Part shown: positions 1 through 8,389 of the stretch, in pieces | Numbering within the stretch: position 1 is the stretch's first letter | Layout: every line of letters starts with the position of its first letter | Assembly (NCBI GenBank): GCA_900470285.1 | Contig: UCAG01000016.1 | Span: 62,001 to 126,000, forward strand | Length of the DNA stretch: 64,000 nt | Origin: Hyphomicrobiales bacterium | Lineage (GTDB): Bacteria; Pseudomonadota; Alphaproteobacteria; Rhizobiales; Rhizobiaceae | Reading direction: 5' to 3' | Notes under the pieces: model-generated | Database searches by the model: none | Seen by the model: the letters and a program-made list of their open reading frames with translations, nothing else | What the model was told of the DNA's origin: nothing | Translations under genes and position numbers: made by a program

Positions 1-163
1 CAATCGCTTCTTTAAGCTTTGTCTTGCCGAGTTTAGCGCGGTGTGACCGTCCGAGCGGTGCATCTGCCAGCGCTTCCAATGTCCAGCCTGGACGTTTAGT
101 GCAAGGACCTGAAGAAAATTGTGCATTAGCCGGACGGATGTCTGGCTTTGGAAAAGTCGTCAT
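1..163 (-). CDS. serC: Phosphoserine aminotransferase, N-terminal part (cut by window edge)
   Basis: Reading the minus strand from the ATG at 163 gives about 54 residues with the stretch [15 protein letters not shown] followed by [18 protein letters not shown]. This is the N-terminus of the alphaproteobacterial form of SerC, which converts 3-phosphohydroxypyruvate and glutamate to O-phosphoserine in the cytoplasm (serine biosynthesis; also used in pyridoxal phosphate synthesis). The rest of the gene, including the PLP lysine, lies left of the window. A structured leader sits directly upstream (see 170-210). Recognition rests on the distinctive N-terminal motif only, so the call is firm for family but nothing can be said about integrity. 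Confidence 0.85.
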   Translation of the reverse strand, partial: MTTFPKPDIRPANAQFSSGPCTKRPGWTLEALADAPLGRSHRAKLGKTKLKEAI

Positions 164-169
164 TTTGTA

Positions 170-210
170 TCTACCCTTTCAGATAGCACGCTTCCCGTTG
201 GGGAGAAGTG
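170..210 (-). promoter_or_regulatory. Candidate serC-type leader RNA (two hairpins)
   Basis: Just upstream of serC on the minus strand are two short hairpins: a TCCC/GGGA stem with CAAC loop (193-204) and a CTATC/GGTAG stem (171-186), joined by AAGCGTGC. A conserved structured serC RNA motif is known in the 5' UTR of serC in Rhizobiales; position and hairpin layout agree, but I matched it from memory and not with a covariance model. The distal part could also be only the promoter region. Confidence 0.5.
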
Positions 211-317
211 GCCCACTGACGAAGCTATATAAAAGCCGCACGGCTCGCAAGTGGGGCAAAAACGAAACCGTCATAGAATTTATCATCTGCGACAAAATTA
301 CATCATCGGTTTCAATC

Positions 318-346
318 TTGACAATTAATTAGGCGCCACACTATAT
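318..346 (+). promoter_or_regulatory. Sigma-70 type promoter of the marR-alkylation repair pair
   Basis: A perfect -35 hexamer TTGACA (318-323) is followed after exactly 17 bp by CTATAT (341-346). Transcription would start near 353, which leaves almost no leader for an ATG at 355 and about 17 nt for the ATG at 370. Any MarR autoregulatory operator would be expected here; the GGCGCC palindrome in the spacer (332-337) is a candidate contact. Confidence 0.6.
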
Positions 347-369
347 GTAGCCGTATGGATATTTTAGAA

Positions 370-867
370 ATGAAACATCATGCCCTTTTGGGCGCGGAAA
401 CGCCGGAAAACAGCCATTATCAGAATATGCGCCTGTGCTTTGAACTGCTGAGCGCGGCAAGAATGATTGACCTGAGCTGCGCGCAACGCCTCGCCCCTTA
501 TCAGCTCTCCGAGAGCCGTTTTGTGGTTCTGTTTTTGCTGCAAAATGAGCCCTTGGGTCTGGCACCGCATCTTTTGGCAGAACGCGCAGGCATCACCCGC
601 GCTACTCTGACAGGTCTGCTCGATGGTTTGGAGCGTGATGGCTTCATCCTGAGGAATCACAGTCAGACAGATCGCCGCTCAATTCTGATCACCCTGACAG
701 ACAAGGGTTCTGAAACGGCTGCATCACTGGTGAGCGATCATACACAATGGATTTCTTCACTGATGGCACCGCTGGATAGTCAGGAAAAACAACTTCTCAG
801 CGCCCTGCTCGCCAAAATCTGGACCACGGCACAGAAAGATATAAACAATGGCAAAAGCACCCGTTAA
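370..867 (+). CDS. MarR-family winged-helix transcriptional regulator
   Basis: A 165-residue cytoplasmic regulator. The central part has the MarR winged helix: LLAERAGITRATLTGLLDGLERDGFI as helix-turn-helix and recognition helix, then the wing with the signature DRRSILITLTDKG, flanked by dimerisation helices. ATG at 370 is preferred because a strong promoter ends at 346 and GGA lies 10 nt before it; an in-frame ATG at 355 would be nearly leaderless. The 3' end overlaps the next gene by 20 nt, so the two are probably co-transcribed and translationally coupled, which suggests a link to the DNA alkylation repair protein downstream. The ligand is unknown. Confidence 0.85.
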   Translation: MKHHALLGAETPENSHYQNMRLCFELLSAARMIDLSCAQRLAPYQLSESRFVVLFLLQNEPLGLAPHLLAERAGITRATLTGLLDGLERDGFILRNHSQTDRRSILITLTDKGSETAASLVSDHTQWISSLMAPLDSQEKQLLSALLAKIWTTAQKDINNGKSTR

Positions 868-1618
868 ATCTGTGCGGCGCATGAGTGATATCACACCGGA
901 GCGGCTGGCGGAACTGAACAACGGCACAGCTGAAACCACTGTGCTGACCGAATGCCTTGCCATTGATTTTGCACAGCTGATGCGCACTACCTTTCCCGAT
1001 ATACCGTCCGAGTTACATCAACAACTCGATGGTTCCTCAGCGGGCATCACGGCACGCATGGCGCAGGCCGCAGAACTATTGCACACGTATGGCACTATCA
1101 GACTGAGCGATTTGAATAGCCATTCGTCCGACACGATCCGTGGCTGGGCCTGTTATTTCATCGCTCAGCAACAGCATCTTACCTTACCAGAAAAGCTGGA
1201 ACTGATCCGCCCCCTTGCTGATGATCATCATTTTGGTGTGCGCGAATGGGCTTGGCTGGCCATGCGCGGCGATTTAATTGCGCAACCGGAATTGAGTTTC
1301 AGCCTGTTACAGTCATGGACGAATGATCCGTCCTATAAAATCCGGCGCTATGCCTGTGAGGCTGTCCGCCCGCGTGGTGTATGGTGCGCCCATTTCAACC
1401 TGCTAAAAACTGAACCGGAACTGGCACTCCCTATTCTTGAGGCATTACGCAGCGATCCGGAAATCTATGTGCAGGATTCTGTCGCCAACTGGCTCAATGA
1501 TGCGTCCAAGACCACCCCCGATTGGGTACGCACGCTTTGCGACCGCTGGCTTCAGGAGAGCACATCACCTTCTACCGCCCGCATCTGCAAACGCGCTTTG
1601 CGAACAATCAATAAATAA
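848..1618 (+). CDS. HEAT-repeat DNA alkylation repair protein (AlkC/AlkD-like)
   Basis: A 256-residue all-helical protein made of HEAT-like repeats, with the family stretches FGVREWAWLAMR, IRRYACEAVRPRGVWC and YVQDSVANWLNDASK, then DWVRTLCDRW and a C-terminal CKRALRTI. These are typical of the DNA alkylation repair superfamily (PF08713), whose members excise N3- and N7-alkylated purines without flipping the base. The start overlaps the marR gene by 20 nt; a second ATG 11 codons in is possible, and no strong Shine-Dalgarno is seen for either. The glycosylase activity and which subfamily (AlkC or AlkD) it belongs to are inferred from family membership. Confidence 0.8.
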   Translation: MAKAPVKSVRRMSDITPERLAELNNGTAETTVLTECLAIDFAQLMRTTFPDIPSELHQQLDGSSAGITARMAQAAELLHTYGTIRLSDLNSHSSDTIRGWACYFIAQQQHLTLPEKLELIRPLADDHHFGVREWAWLAMRGDLIAQPELSFSLLQSWTNDPSYKIRRYACEAVRPRGVWCAHFNLLKTEPELALPILEALRSDPEIYVQDSVANWLNDASKTTPDWVRTLCDRWLQESTSPSTARICKRALRTINK

Positions 1619-1641
1619 TCCTCCCGTGACATGAGACTGAT

Positions 1642-1980
1642 ATGACCCACTATCTTGCAGAATTATACAGCCCTAAAGCCGCATGGATTGCTTTGCCAAA
1701 AGAAGAAAAACAGGCTTTCTTTGCCACCATTGGCGCGGGCATGGGCAGCCTGTCTGAATTCGGCATTGAACCGCTGGCTTTCGGCCAAACCGATCCTTCA
1801 CAGCTGCACCCAGCTCAGCAGCAATTTTTTGCCATCTGGAAATTCAGTGACAAAGCAGCTGTTACGGCATTACTCGAAGCGATTGCAGCTACCGGCTGGC
1901 ATGATTATTTCGACACGATCAATGCCGCAGGCGAAGCGACAGACATGAGCGCGCATCTGACCCAACTGGCCGCTTGTTAA
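1642..1980 (+). CDS. Conserved hypothetical protein (DUF6616-like)
   Basis: A 112-residue protein beginning MTHYLAELYSPKAAW and containing a compact alpha/beta pattern resembling ferredoxin-like monooxygenase/dimeric barrel proteins (FFAIWKFSDKAAVTALLEAIAATGWHDYF). From memory the N-terminus resembles DUF6616 proteins; function is unknown. It follows the alkylation repair gene by 23 nt on the same strand and could be the third cistron of that unit. A large AT-rich inverted repeat follows the stop codon. Confidence 0.6.
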   Translation: MTHYLAELYSPKAAWIALPKEEKQAFFATIGAGMGSLSEFGIEPLAFGQTDPSQLHPAQQQFFAIWKFSDKAAVTALLEAIAATGWHDYFDTINAAGEATDMSAHLTQLAAC

Positions 1981-2007
1981 GCAAAGCAATACCTGCCTGA
2001 TAAAACC

Positions 2008-2059
2008 GCAATAATTAATACACAATATACTCCCCAATAAATTGTGTATTAATTATTGC
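2008..2059. repeat. 19-bp perfect AT-rich inverted repeat, 14-nt loop
   Basis: The left arm at 2008-2026 (GCAATAATTAATACACAAT) is the exact reverse complement of 2041-2059, with loop 2027-2040. It lies 27 nt after the DUF6616-like stop codon. There is no T-run as in a simple intrinsic terminator, so it may be a terminator-like hairpin, a protein site, or the scar of a mobile sequence. A second, shorter inverted repeat (AATCCATA, 2078-2085, with 2101-2108) lies immediately before the next gene. Confidence 0.75.
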
Positions 2060-2115
2060 TTAATTATAGTATTTAGCAATCCATATTATAAATTAAATAT
2101 TATGGATTAATTTTT

Positions 2116-2643
2116 ATGATAATTTCTTTTGAATTAAGAAAACTAATTAGCAATTTATTAAAATTAAGCTTTATATGCAGCTCAATCAGCGGATGCGCTG
2201 CATTTTATGATGAATATTATTATACATCCAACAATGATTGCTCTCAACGCGGTTACTATGGTTGCCACAATACTCAGACAACTTACAAGCTGGTGCAACC
2301 CGAAAGGCAAATACGCAGAACTTATATTGAGCGCCCGTATTACCGTCGCGAACAGGAGCCTGTCCGCATTGGTGAGGGCGCACGTCCCGCCGTCTCAGAC
2401 CGCAATACCCGCACTATTATACGCCCCGTCACACCATATACGCCATATACGCCGCCTCCGGTCCGAATTGGGGAAGGAGCGCGGCCAAGCACGCCCGATA
2501 ACAGCCCTGCCGTCAGCATAGGAAGCGGCGCGCGCCCTGCATCTCCCGCCACACCGGTTTCCCCGCCGCCCGCAGTACCTTCCACCCCCGATGACAGCGC
2601 ACAACCATCAGACAACAGCCTTTATAATCCGTATAAAGAATAG
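2116..2643 (+). CDS. Putative lipoprotein with IGEGARP repeats
   Basis: A 175-residue protein. The N-terminus has basic residues (R8, K9, K16), a hydrophobic stretch and a lipobox ISGC with Cys27, so it is probably processed by signal peptidase II and lipid-anchored. The mature part is Tyr-rich, then low-complexity and Pro-rich, with three copies of a V(R/S)IG(E/S)GARP unit separated by TPYTPYTP-like linkers. I do not recognise a family. The first 100 bases of the gene and the region before it are far richer in A+T than the neighbours, and no clear ribosome binding site is seen. A bidirectional terminator follows. Horizontal acquisition or fast drift is possible. Confidence 0.6.
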   Translation: MIISFELRKLISNLLKLSFICSSISGCAAFYDEYYYTSNNDCSQRGYYGCHNTQTTYKLVQPERQIRRTYIERPYYRREQEPVRIGEGARPAVSDRNTRTIIRPVTPYTPYTPPPVRIGEGARPSTPDNSPAVSIGSGARPASPATPVSPPPAVPSTPDDSAQPSDNSLYNPYKE

Positions 2644-2680
2644 CACCGCATCAGAACCGTGGTATCACCTTAAAACAAAA

Positions 2681-2712
2681 ACGCCGTGCCTCTCGTGAGG
2701 CACGGCGTTTAT
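2681..2712. terminator. Bidirectional intrinsic terminator
   Basis: A 12-bp perfect stem ACGCCGTGCCTC/GAGGCACGGCGT with TCGT loop, flanked by AAAA on the left and TTT on the right. It separates the plus-strand lipoprotein gene from the minus-strand outer membrane protein gene. Confidence 0.9.
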
Positions 2713-2733
2713 AAAACTGACATTCTCCGGTCA

Positions 2734-3441
2734 TCACCAGGTCGTCATACGCAGACCGGCGCGGATCTGATGCGATTCCAGACTATTGTCTGTGATCGTC
2801 AGCGGACCCCAATTTCCGGCATCGCCGGATGATATACGTGCATAACGGTAGCCAAGGTCAAATTTGACATTTTCGGTCACATCAATAGACGCACCGGCCA
2901 TCAGCGCCCACTGCAGACGGGTCGTATCACGGCCATTAATATATTCACCAACAGGACCCTGCACTTTGTAATCGACTTTCGCCATACCAATACCGGCACC
3001 GACATAGGGTGTTACCCCTGAAAAATTGCCTATATCATAATACGCATTTGCCATTACATCCCAGATGCCGGCTTCCACAGGCTCACGACTGACTTTCATC
3101 TTGCGATAACCCACGGTCACATCACCGCGAATATTATCGGTAAACTGATAGCCGATACCACCGCTATAGGCAGCTGTCGCTTTCGTGTCGCCACGTCCTT
3201 CACCTAACAGGTTATAGCCTTTCAAACGGGCTTTAACATTATCAGACGGTACATAGGCAATATCCCCGCGCAGATACCAGCCTGAACCGATTTCCACGGG
3301 TTTATAAACTTCCTGTTCAACAGGAGAGGCATAGAGAACCTGATCGAGATCGGCAGCCTGCGCCAATCCGGTTGCAGCTGATAGTGCGAAAACTGCAATC
3401 ACTGCTTTGCGCAATGATGTGAATGAAGATTTTTTCATCAT
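2734..3441 (-). CDS. Outer membrane beta-barrel protein (Omp25/31 family-like)
   Basis: A 235-residue protein with a signal peptide (MMKKSSFTSLRKAVIAVFALSA... ending at LAQA|ADLD) and an 8-strand-type barrel rich in alternating aromatic/glycine segments (GWYLRGDIAYV, GGIGYQFTDNIRGDVTVGYR, TPYVGAGIGMAKVDYK, VKFDLGYRYARI) ending in Trp, as expected for BamA recognition. The motif GWYLRGDI is typical of Brucellaceae outer membrane/immunogenic proteins. The start at 3441 was chosen because AGGA lies 5 nt before it; an ATG two codons upstream overlaps that Shine-Dalgarno. The neighbour at 3546 is a paralogue. Confidence 0.85.
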   Translation of the reverse strand: MMKKSSFTSLRKAVIAVFALSAATGLAQAADLDQVLYASPVEQEVYKPVEIGSGWYLRGDIAYVPSDNVKARLKGYNLLGEGRGDTKATAAYSGGIGYQFTDNIRGDVTVGYRKMKVSREPVEAGIWDVMANAYYDIGNFSGVTPYVGAGIGMAKVDYKVQGPVGEYINGRDTTRLQWALMAGASIDVTENVKFDLGYRYARISSGDAGNWGPLTITDNSLESHQIRAGLRMTTW

Positions 3442-3545
3442 CTGCATCCTGTAATTCTGTTTTCCGCCTCACATGAGACTGAAATATTGAATGATAATAT
3501 GAGTATGAACCGTACTGCGCCTTTTCAGGTGCAGTACAAACTCAC

Positions 3546-4418
3546 TTATTTATAAACCGGTGTTGTCACATCACTATAAGCGACCGGACTACTATAACCG
3601 CCAAACTGGTAGCGCAGACCGACGCGTACATCGTGAATATCAAAGCTGCGATCAAAGCCGCGGCCGATATCCTTAGTTGCACCGAACATTTCGCCACCTT
3701 CAATGCGGCGGAAACGATAACCGGCATCCAGCTTCAGGCTCTGGGTCAGATCATAGGAAAGACCGGCCATCAGAGCCCAGGTAAAGCGCCAGCTTGCAGA
3801 ACCGTAATGAACCGTGGAACCGGACTGATCAAAACCAGGATCAATTGTATTGGTCAGATCACCCCATTTAATGCGTGTACCACCGATACCGGCACCGACA
3901 TAAGGTGTGAAGCCGTTGAAGTTGCCCAGATCAATATAGGCATTGGCCAGAATGGAAAGCGCCGACATTTTTGCTGTATCATTGGATACGCAATCAGCAT
4001 AAGCATTATTTGCCGTGCACACGCCGCTTGTTGAGCCGCTAAACTTCGCGCGGGTCAGATAATCAACTGTCAGATCAGTACGGAAGTAATCTGTTACCTG
4101 ATAACCGACACCACCACCAAGCAGGAATGAGCCCTTCAGCTTACCATCAAGTGAGTTCTCGCCAAAGGTCGGGCTACCGCCACCGCAAGTACCGCAATTA
4201 CTATCAATCGTAGTATAATTGGCACCTTTGAATTTAGCACCGGCATAACCGATATCACCACGCAGATACCAGCCGCCAACCGGTGCAGGCGGAACCACCA
4301 CTTCAGGAATGATAGGTTCAGGGATATCCACGATATCTGCTGCAAAGACCGAGGAAACAGAGCCAGCCACTGTCAGCCCTGCAACACCGGCGATAAGCAA
4401 ATTCTTTAAGTTCATCAT
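3546..4418 (-). CDS. Outer membrane beta-barrel protein (Omp25/31 family-like), larger paralogue
   Basis: A 290-residue protein with signal peptide (MMNLKNLLIAGVAGLTVAGS... ending at SVFA|ADIV), a Pro/Val-rich linker, then a barrel starting GGWYLRGDIGYAG and ending with repeated strand motifs such as GGGVGYQVTDYFRTDLTVDY, GLSYDLTQSLKLDAGYRFR and HDVRVGLRYQFG. An extracellular loop carries CGTCGGG, a possible disulfide or metal motif. The ATG at 4418 has AGGA 6 nt upstream; a longer reading frame to 4454 lacks a ribosome site. A symmetrical TTAA-N7-TTAA sequence lies about 80 nt upstream (4495-4509). Its last residues are YSDVTTPVYK and not an aromatic, unlike the neighbour. Confidence 0.85.
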   Translation of the reverse strand: MMNLKNLLIAGVAGLTVAGSVSSVFAADIVDIPEPIIPEVVVPPAPVGGWYLRGDIGYAGAKFKGANYTTIDSNCGTCGGGSPTFGENSLDGKLKGSFLLGGGVGYQVTDYFRTDLTVDYLTRAKFSGSTSGVCTANNAYADCVSNDTAKMSALSILANAYIDLGNFNGFTPYVGAGIGGTRIKWGDLTNTIDPGFDQSGSTVHYGSASWRFTWALMAGLSYDLTQSLKLDAGYRFRRIEGGEMFGATKDIGRGFDRSFDIHDVRVGLRYQFGGYSSPVAYSDVTTPVYK

Positions 4419-4492
4419 AGCATGTCCTATCGCATTTCCACGGCCATGTAGCACCGGGACGACTATTCTCTGACATCACCATAATTCGGAAA

Positions 4493-4511
4493 GGTTAAAT
4501 GCTACTTAACC
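4493..4511. promoter_or_regulatory. Candidate CtrA site upstream of the omp gene
   Basis: GG-TTAA-ATGCTAC-TTAA-CC (TTAA at 4495-4498 and 4506-4509) matches the CtrA consensus TTAA-N7-TTAA exactly and has TTAACC on both strands. It is 77 nt upstream of the omp start codon. CtrA control of omp25 is reported in Brucella; binding here is inference. Confidence 0.5.
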
Positions 4512-4556
4512 TTGTTTATTCACGATATTTATTAATAATTACGCATATAAATATAT

Positions 4557-4585
4557 AAAAAAGAGGGGCAGAAAATGCCCCTCTT
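4557..4585 (-). terminator. Intrinsic terminator of glmM
   Basis: On the minus strand a 10-bp stem AAGAGGGGCA/TGCCCCTCTT with TTTTC loop is followed by six T. It lies about 80 nt after the glmM stop codon. Confidence 0.85.
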
Positions 4586-4667
4586 TGCGTTGAAAATATT
4601 CAATTTTATTGATAAGCGATACAGATTGCCAAAGATGAACACAGGCACAAATTTGTAAAGAGACCCG

Positions 4668-6014
4668 TTACTTTGCTGCAGTTCTGATCGATGTGATAAT
4701 ATCATCGACAACAGTTTCAACCAGCTTGTGGTCATCCCCCTCAGCCATCACACGGATCAGAGGTTCCGTGCCCGACGGGCGGATTACAACACGGCCGCCG
4801 CTACCCAGAACATTCTTGCCCTCTTCAATCGCCTGAACGACTGTTTTATTCTCAAGCAGTTTCCCGCCGGCAACGCGGATATTTTTGAGAATCTGTGGTA
4901 CAGGTTGGAATTTGCGGCAAACCTCGCTCAGCGGACGCCCCTGCTCCTGCATAACAGCAAGAATTTGCAGCGCAGAGATCAACCCGTCACCGGTTGTACC
5001 AAATTCAGACAGCACAATATGGCCGGACTGTTCGCCACCGACATTGAAACCATTCTCACGCATATGTTCAACAACATAGCGATCACCAACTTTAGTACGG
5101 GCAAGAGACAATCCCTGATCCTGCAGGAAACGCTCAAGTCCGAGATTGGACATAATGGTCGCAACAATACCGCCGCCGACGAGACGTCCGCTCTTTGACC
5201 AGCTTTCCGCAATCACAGCCATCAGCTGGTCACCGTCAATGATGGTCCCGTTTTCGTCAACCATCAGCACGCGATCCGCATCACCATCAAGGGCAATACC
5301 GACATCGGCACGGGTTTCATGAACTTTACGGATCAGACCTTCCGGATGGGTGGAGCCGCAGTCCTCATTAATATTCGTACCATTCGGCGTATTATTAATG
5401 GTGATGACTTCGGCACCGAGTTCCCACAAAGCAGCCGGTGCCACTTTATAGGCTGCACCATTGGCGCAATCGACAACAATGCGCAGGCCGTTAAGCGACA
5501 AATGACGTGGCATCGTGCGCTTGGCAAATTCGATATAGCGATAAATATCTCCGTCAACGCGTTTCGCCCGGCCAATTTCGCCATGGCTGCTCATATGCGC
5601 GCTCATGTCATCATCAATCAGCTTTTCGATCTGCAGTTCCAGAGCATCTGACAATTTATATCCGTCAGGGCCAAAGAGCTTGATACCATTATCATAATAA
5701 GGATTATGCGAAGCAGAGATCATCACTCCAATATCTGCACGCAATGAGCGGCACAGCATAGCAACAGCCGGTGTCGGGATCGGCCCCAGCAAAAACACTT
5801 CCATACCCATGGAGGTAAAACCGGCAACAAGCGCATTTTCCAGCATATAGCCCGAACGACGGGTATCCTTGCCGATTACTACACGTTGCCCCTGCCCGCC
5901 GTCACGAAACGACAACCCTACAGCCATACCGACCCGCATAGCGATATCCGGCGTCATCGGAAAAGAATTAGCCTTACCGCGAATGCCGTCAGTACCAAAA
6001 TATTTACGGGACAT
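4668..6014 (-). CDS. glmM: Phosphoglucosamine mutase
   Basis: A 448-residue cytoplasmic enzyme converting glucosamine-6-phosphate to glucosamine-1-phosphate for UDP-GlcNAc, and so for peptidoglycan and lipid A. It begins [13 protein letters not shown]; the catalytic phosphoserine is Ser102 in SASHNP (same number as in E. coli), the magnesium loop is DGDADR, and the C-terminal phosphate-binding loop is RPSGTEP. The ATG at 6014 is taken because the family start is [10 protein letters not shown] and AAGG lies about 8 nt before it; the frame is open to 6056 without a better site. It is the last gene of the minus-strand block beginning with tolB/pal and directly follows ftsH, as in other Rhizobiales. 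Confidence 0.97.
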   Translation of the reverse strand: MSRKYFGTDGIRGKANSFPMTPDIAMRVGMAVGLSFRDGGQGQRVVIGKDTRRSGYMLENALVAGFTSMGMEVFLLGPIPTPAVAMLCRSLRADIGVMISASHNPYYDNGIKLFGPDGYKLSDALELQIEKLIDDDMSAHMSSHGEIGRAKRVDGDIYRYIEFAKRTMPRHLSLNGLRIVVDCANGAAYKVAPAALWELGAEVITINNTPNGTNINEDCGSTHPEGLIRKVHETRADVGIALDGDADRVLMVDENGTIIDGDQLMAVIAESWSKSGRLVGGGIVATIMSNLGLERFLQDQGLSLARTKVGDRYVVEHMRENGFNVGGEQSGHIVLSEFGTTGDGLISALQILAVMQEQGRPLSEVCRKFQPVPQILKNIRVAGGKLLENKTVVQAIEEGKNVLGSGGRVVIRPSGTEPLIRVMAEGDDHKLVETVVDDIITSIRTAAK

Positions 6015-6240
6015 ATTCAAGCCTTTTCTTTGCGCAGTGCCATACCTGCCTTCCATATTCTGAAAACAGAAAACAGGCCTCTCTTAAAATTAGCAATGCA
6101 GCGATTTTATATCTCTTGTCAAATATTCAGACCATGAAACTGATCATCTGGTAAACAGATCCGCTCAGGATCTTAAAACCGGCGATAAAACGCCAGCCCT
6201 GAATGACACAGAGTGTCCATGCATATCAACTAAAATACAA

Positions 6241-6270
6241 AAGAACCGGACTTCAGGAAGCCCGGTTCTT
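6241..6270 (-). terminator. Intrinsic terminator of ftsH
   Basis: Minus-strand hairpin AAGAACCGG...CCGGTTCTT (9 bp, with an inner CTTC/GAAG pairing) followed by TTTTGTATTTT. It is 30 nt after the ftsH stop, so glmM is likely transcribed from its own promoter. Confidence 0.8.
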
Positions 6271-6299
6271 ATTTAACACAGTTATTACCGGTTTAAGCT

Positions 6300-8237
6300 T
6301 TATGCCTGCGGTTCAGGTTTCATATCCTGACCTGCCTCCGGCTCAGCATCCGGCTTTTTGCGCGATGCGCCGGCTTTAGGGACACCCGATCCGCGGGATG
6401 AGGATGAATCATCACCTGTATCACGGTTCGGTTTCTGACCGGCGATAAGCTGTTTAATCTCTTCCCCGCTCAGAGTTTCATATTCCAGCAGGCCTTCAGC
6501 AATGGCGACCCATGCATCATGCTTTTCTGTCAGAATACGACGCGCTTCCACATAAGCAGTATCAATCAGCTCACGGACTTCCGCATCAATCAGCTGGGCT
6601 GTTGCTTCAGAAACATTCTGCGTGCGTGATACGGAGTGGCCAAGGAAGACTTCCTCCTGATTTTCGCCATAGGCAACATAACCGAGCTTTTCAGAAAAGC
6701 CCCAGCGGGTCACCATTGCACGGGCAAGCTTGGTTGCCTGTTCAATATCAGAGGACGCACCGGATGTGATGTTTTCCTTGCCGAATTTCAGTTCTTCAGC
6801 AATACGGCCACCCATCATAATTGCAAGGCGCGACACCATCCATTTATAGCTCATGGAATATTTGTCGCCTTCCGGCAGCTGCATCACCATACCCAGCGCA
6901 CGACCGCGCGGAATGATGGTTGCTTTATGTACCGGATCAGCCACAGGCACATTCATGGCCACAATCGCATGACCGGATTCATGATAGGCTGTCAGTTCCT
7001 TTTCTGCCTGCGTCATCGCCGAAGAACGGCGTTCCGCACCCATCATGATCTTGTCTTTCGCGTCTTCAAATTCCTGCATAGTCACCAGACGCTTGTTCCG
7101 GCGTGCAGTCATCAGAGCGGCTTCATTGACGAGGTTCATCAGATCCGCACCGGAGAAACCAGGGGTGCCACGGGCAAGAACTTTCAGATCCACATTCGGT
7201 GCCAGCGGTACATTACGCACATGCACTTTCAGAATCTGCTCACGACCGCTCACATCCGGATTAGGCACAACGACCTGACGGTCGAAACGACCCGGGCGGA
7301 GAAGTGCAGGATCCAGAACATCCGGACGGTTGGTTGCAGCAATCAGAATAATATTCTCATTGGCTTCAAAACCATCCATCTCAACCAGCAACTGGTTCAG
7401 CGTCTGTTCGCGCTCATCATTACCACCGCCTAAGCCCGCACCACGGTGACGACCGACGGCATCGATTTCGTCGATAAAGATAATGCAAGGAGAATTCTTT
7501 TTCGCCTGTTCAAACATATCGCGGACACGGCTTGCACCGACACCGACAAACATTTCAACAAAGTCAGAACCCGAAATCGTAAAGAACGGCACATTGGCTT
7601 CACCGGCAACTGAACGCGCCAGCAAAGTTTTACCGGTTCCCGGAGGGCCTACGAGCAGCACACCGCGCGGAATTTTACCGCCCAGACGCTGGAATTTCTG
7701 CGGATCACGCAGAAATTCAACGATTTCTTCCAAATCTTCTTTGGCTTCATCCACACCGGCAACATCCTGAAAAGTCACACGGCCGTGCGCCTCAGTCAGA
7801 AGTTTCGCCTTGGATTTACCGAAGCCCATCGCACCGCGTGAACCACCCTGCATCTGGCGCATGAAGAAAATCCACACACCGAGGATCAGGATCATCGGCA
7901 GCCATGACAGAAGGATACCGAACAGCGATCCCGAACCATCGCTTTCAGGCTTTGCGGTAATTGCAACATTTTTCTCTTCAAGGCGGCCGATCAGGCTGGC
8001 ATCCGAAGGGGAATAAGTCTGGAATGTCGCATTATTATCAGCATAGGAACCGACGATACGCGGGCCGGTAATGGTAACGGATTTAACCCGTCCGCCCGAT
8101 ACATCTTCAATAAATTGCGAATAAGGAATTTCACGAGACGACGCGCGCTGCGCCGGACTCTGAAACAGGTTGAATAATGCAACCAGCAGGAGAGCAATGA
8201 TCGCCCAGAGGGCGAAGTTGCGATAATTTGGATTCAT
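6300..8237 (-). CDS. ftsH: ATP-dependent zinc metalloprotease FtsH
   Basis: A 645-residue inner-membrane AAA+ protease that degrades membrane and regulatory proteins. Two membrane segments flank a small periplasmic domain (about residues 8-26 and 105-127). Walker A is GPPGTGKT (197-204), Walker B IIFIDE (252-257), the second region of homology [20 protein letters not shown] follows, and the zinc site is HESGH (419-423). The C-terminal 40 residues are charged and low complexity. Length and motif spacing are normal. It sits between tilS and glmM, the usual order in Brucella relatives. Confidence 0.98.
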   Translation of the reverse strand: MNPNYRNFALWAIIALLLVALFNLFQSPAQRASSREIPYSQFIEDVSGGRVKSVTITGPRIVGSYADNNATFQTYSPSDASLIGRLEEKNVAITAKPESDGSGSLFGILLSWLPMILILGVWIFFMRQMQGGSRGAMGFGKSKAKLLTEAHGRVTFQDVAGVDEAKEDLEEIVEFLRDPQKFQRLGGKIPRGVLLVGPPGTGKTLLARSVAGEANVPFFTISGSDFVEMFVGVGASRVRDMFEQAKKNSPCIIFIDEIDAVGRHRGAGLGGGNDEREQTLNQLLVEMDGFEANENIILIAATNRPDVLDPALLRPGRFDRQVVVPNPDVSGREQILKVHVRNVPLAPNVDLKVLARGTPGFSGADLMNLVNEAALMTARRNKRLVTMQEFEDAKDKIMMGAERRSSAMTQAEKELTAYHESGHAIVAMNVPVADPVHKATIIPRGRALGMVMQLPEGDKYSMSYKWMVSRLAIMMGGRIAEELKFGKENITSGASSDIEQATKLARAMVTRWGFSEKLGYVAYGENQEEVFLGHSVSRTQNVSEATAQLIDAEVRELIDTAYVEARRILTEKHDAWVAIAEGLLEYETLSGEEIKQLIAGQKPNRDTGDDSSSSRGSGVPKAGASRKKPDAEPEAGQDMKPEPQA

Positions 8238-8389
8238 CTCGGGTCCAATCGATTACCAATCGTCCTTCCGGTTCATGCGCCGTTTGGTGCGTTCCGGAAA
8301 AATATTCAAACCTAACATAGGTTCGATGCACGGCCTTGCCAAGGCGGTGTACAGCTTCATAAGTGATTCTTCTGCATTCTTTGCAGAAT

